From assembly GCA_038380795.1 (NCBI GenBank), contig CM076265.1, positions 620,001 through 684,000 on the forward strand: a stretch of 64,000 nucleotides of DNA. The letters run 5' to 3'. The notes under the pieces are model-generated. The model did no database searches and was not told the DNA's origin. It was given only the letters and a program-made list of their open reading frames with translations. A program made the position numbers and the translations under genes. Below, in pieces: positions 63,956 to 64,000 of this stretch. This DNA is from Pyrocephalus nanus. Lineage: Eukaryota > Chordata > Aves > Passeriformes > Tyrannidae. Position 1 is the first letter of the stretch, and the number at the start of each line of letters is the position of its first letter.

Positions 63956-64000
63956 GAACCATAGAATGGTTTGGGTGTCACTCAGCTCCTTGGAATTATA
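63956..64000 (-). mobile_element. Possible CR1 3' terminus cut by the window end
   Basis: ACCATAGAATGGTTTGGGT resembles the reverse-complemented CR1 end (CATAGAATGGTTTGGGTTGG). The following bases diverge and the window ends, so this is tentative. Confidence 0.4.

Larger units (their letters stand above)
54560..64000. other. AT-rich flank beyond the CpG island; no gene supported
   Basis: This region contains the (TCC)15 microsatellite, a CR1 copy, a MIR-like relic, poly-T and poly-A tracts and a CR1-like terminus at the window end. None of the open frames resembles a known protein. It may be intergenic DNA upstream of SHANK2 or an intron if the promoter lies further away. Confidence 0.6.

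Noticed and set aside
1..64000. CRISPR arrays, operons, tRNA or rRNA genes, endogenous retroviral genes
   Set aside because: No regularly spaced short repeats with unique spacers, no bacterial-style gene packing, no tRNA-like cloverleaf and no retroviral gag/pol/env similarity were seen on either strand.

Overview
The window looks like bird genomic DNA. The evidence is CR1-type LINE 3' ends in both orientations, a low load of recognisable repeats, compact introns, and one vertebrate gene. That gene is SHANK2, which runs on the minus strand. The window holds its N-terminal part: eight coding exons (21150 down to 2829) that join in frame with GT-AG splice sites to give residues 1-368. These cover the acidic start, the SPN (Shank/ProSAP N-terminal, ubiquitin-like) domain and about six ankyrin repeats. 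The rest of the protein (last ankyrin segment, SH3, PDZ, proline-rich region, SAM) must lie beyond position 1. The coding exons carry no frameshift or stop, so the locus appears intact. I cannot name the species.

Layout. 1-2828: start of the intron after the last visible exon. 2829-21166: the coding exons and seven complete introns of 261 to about 8200 bases, with several CR1 pieces, simple repeats and a recent 71-bp triplication. 21167-53270: 32 kb with no exon I can support. The first coding exon has a clear splice acceptor only 16 bases before its ATG, so at least one non-coding 5' exon and the promoter must lie upstream, at higher coordinates. 53270-54560: a strongly GC-rich, CpG-rich island with GC boxes and a 17-bp minisatellite. 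It is the only promoter-like island in the window and the best local candidate for the SHANK2 long-isoform promoter, but this is inference. 54560-64000: AT-rich sequence with a (TCC)15 microsatellite, a CR1 copy and a MIR-like relic, and no gene I can support.

No previously undescribed biological system is evident. The most notable structures are: a near-perfect 30-bp hairpin inside a CR1 relic at 30.8 kb that looks like a template-switch inverted duplication; the CpG-island minisatellite, whose single variable base switches each unit between a CpG and a splice-donor-like GT; the 71-bp triplication; and three MIR-like SINE relics.
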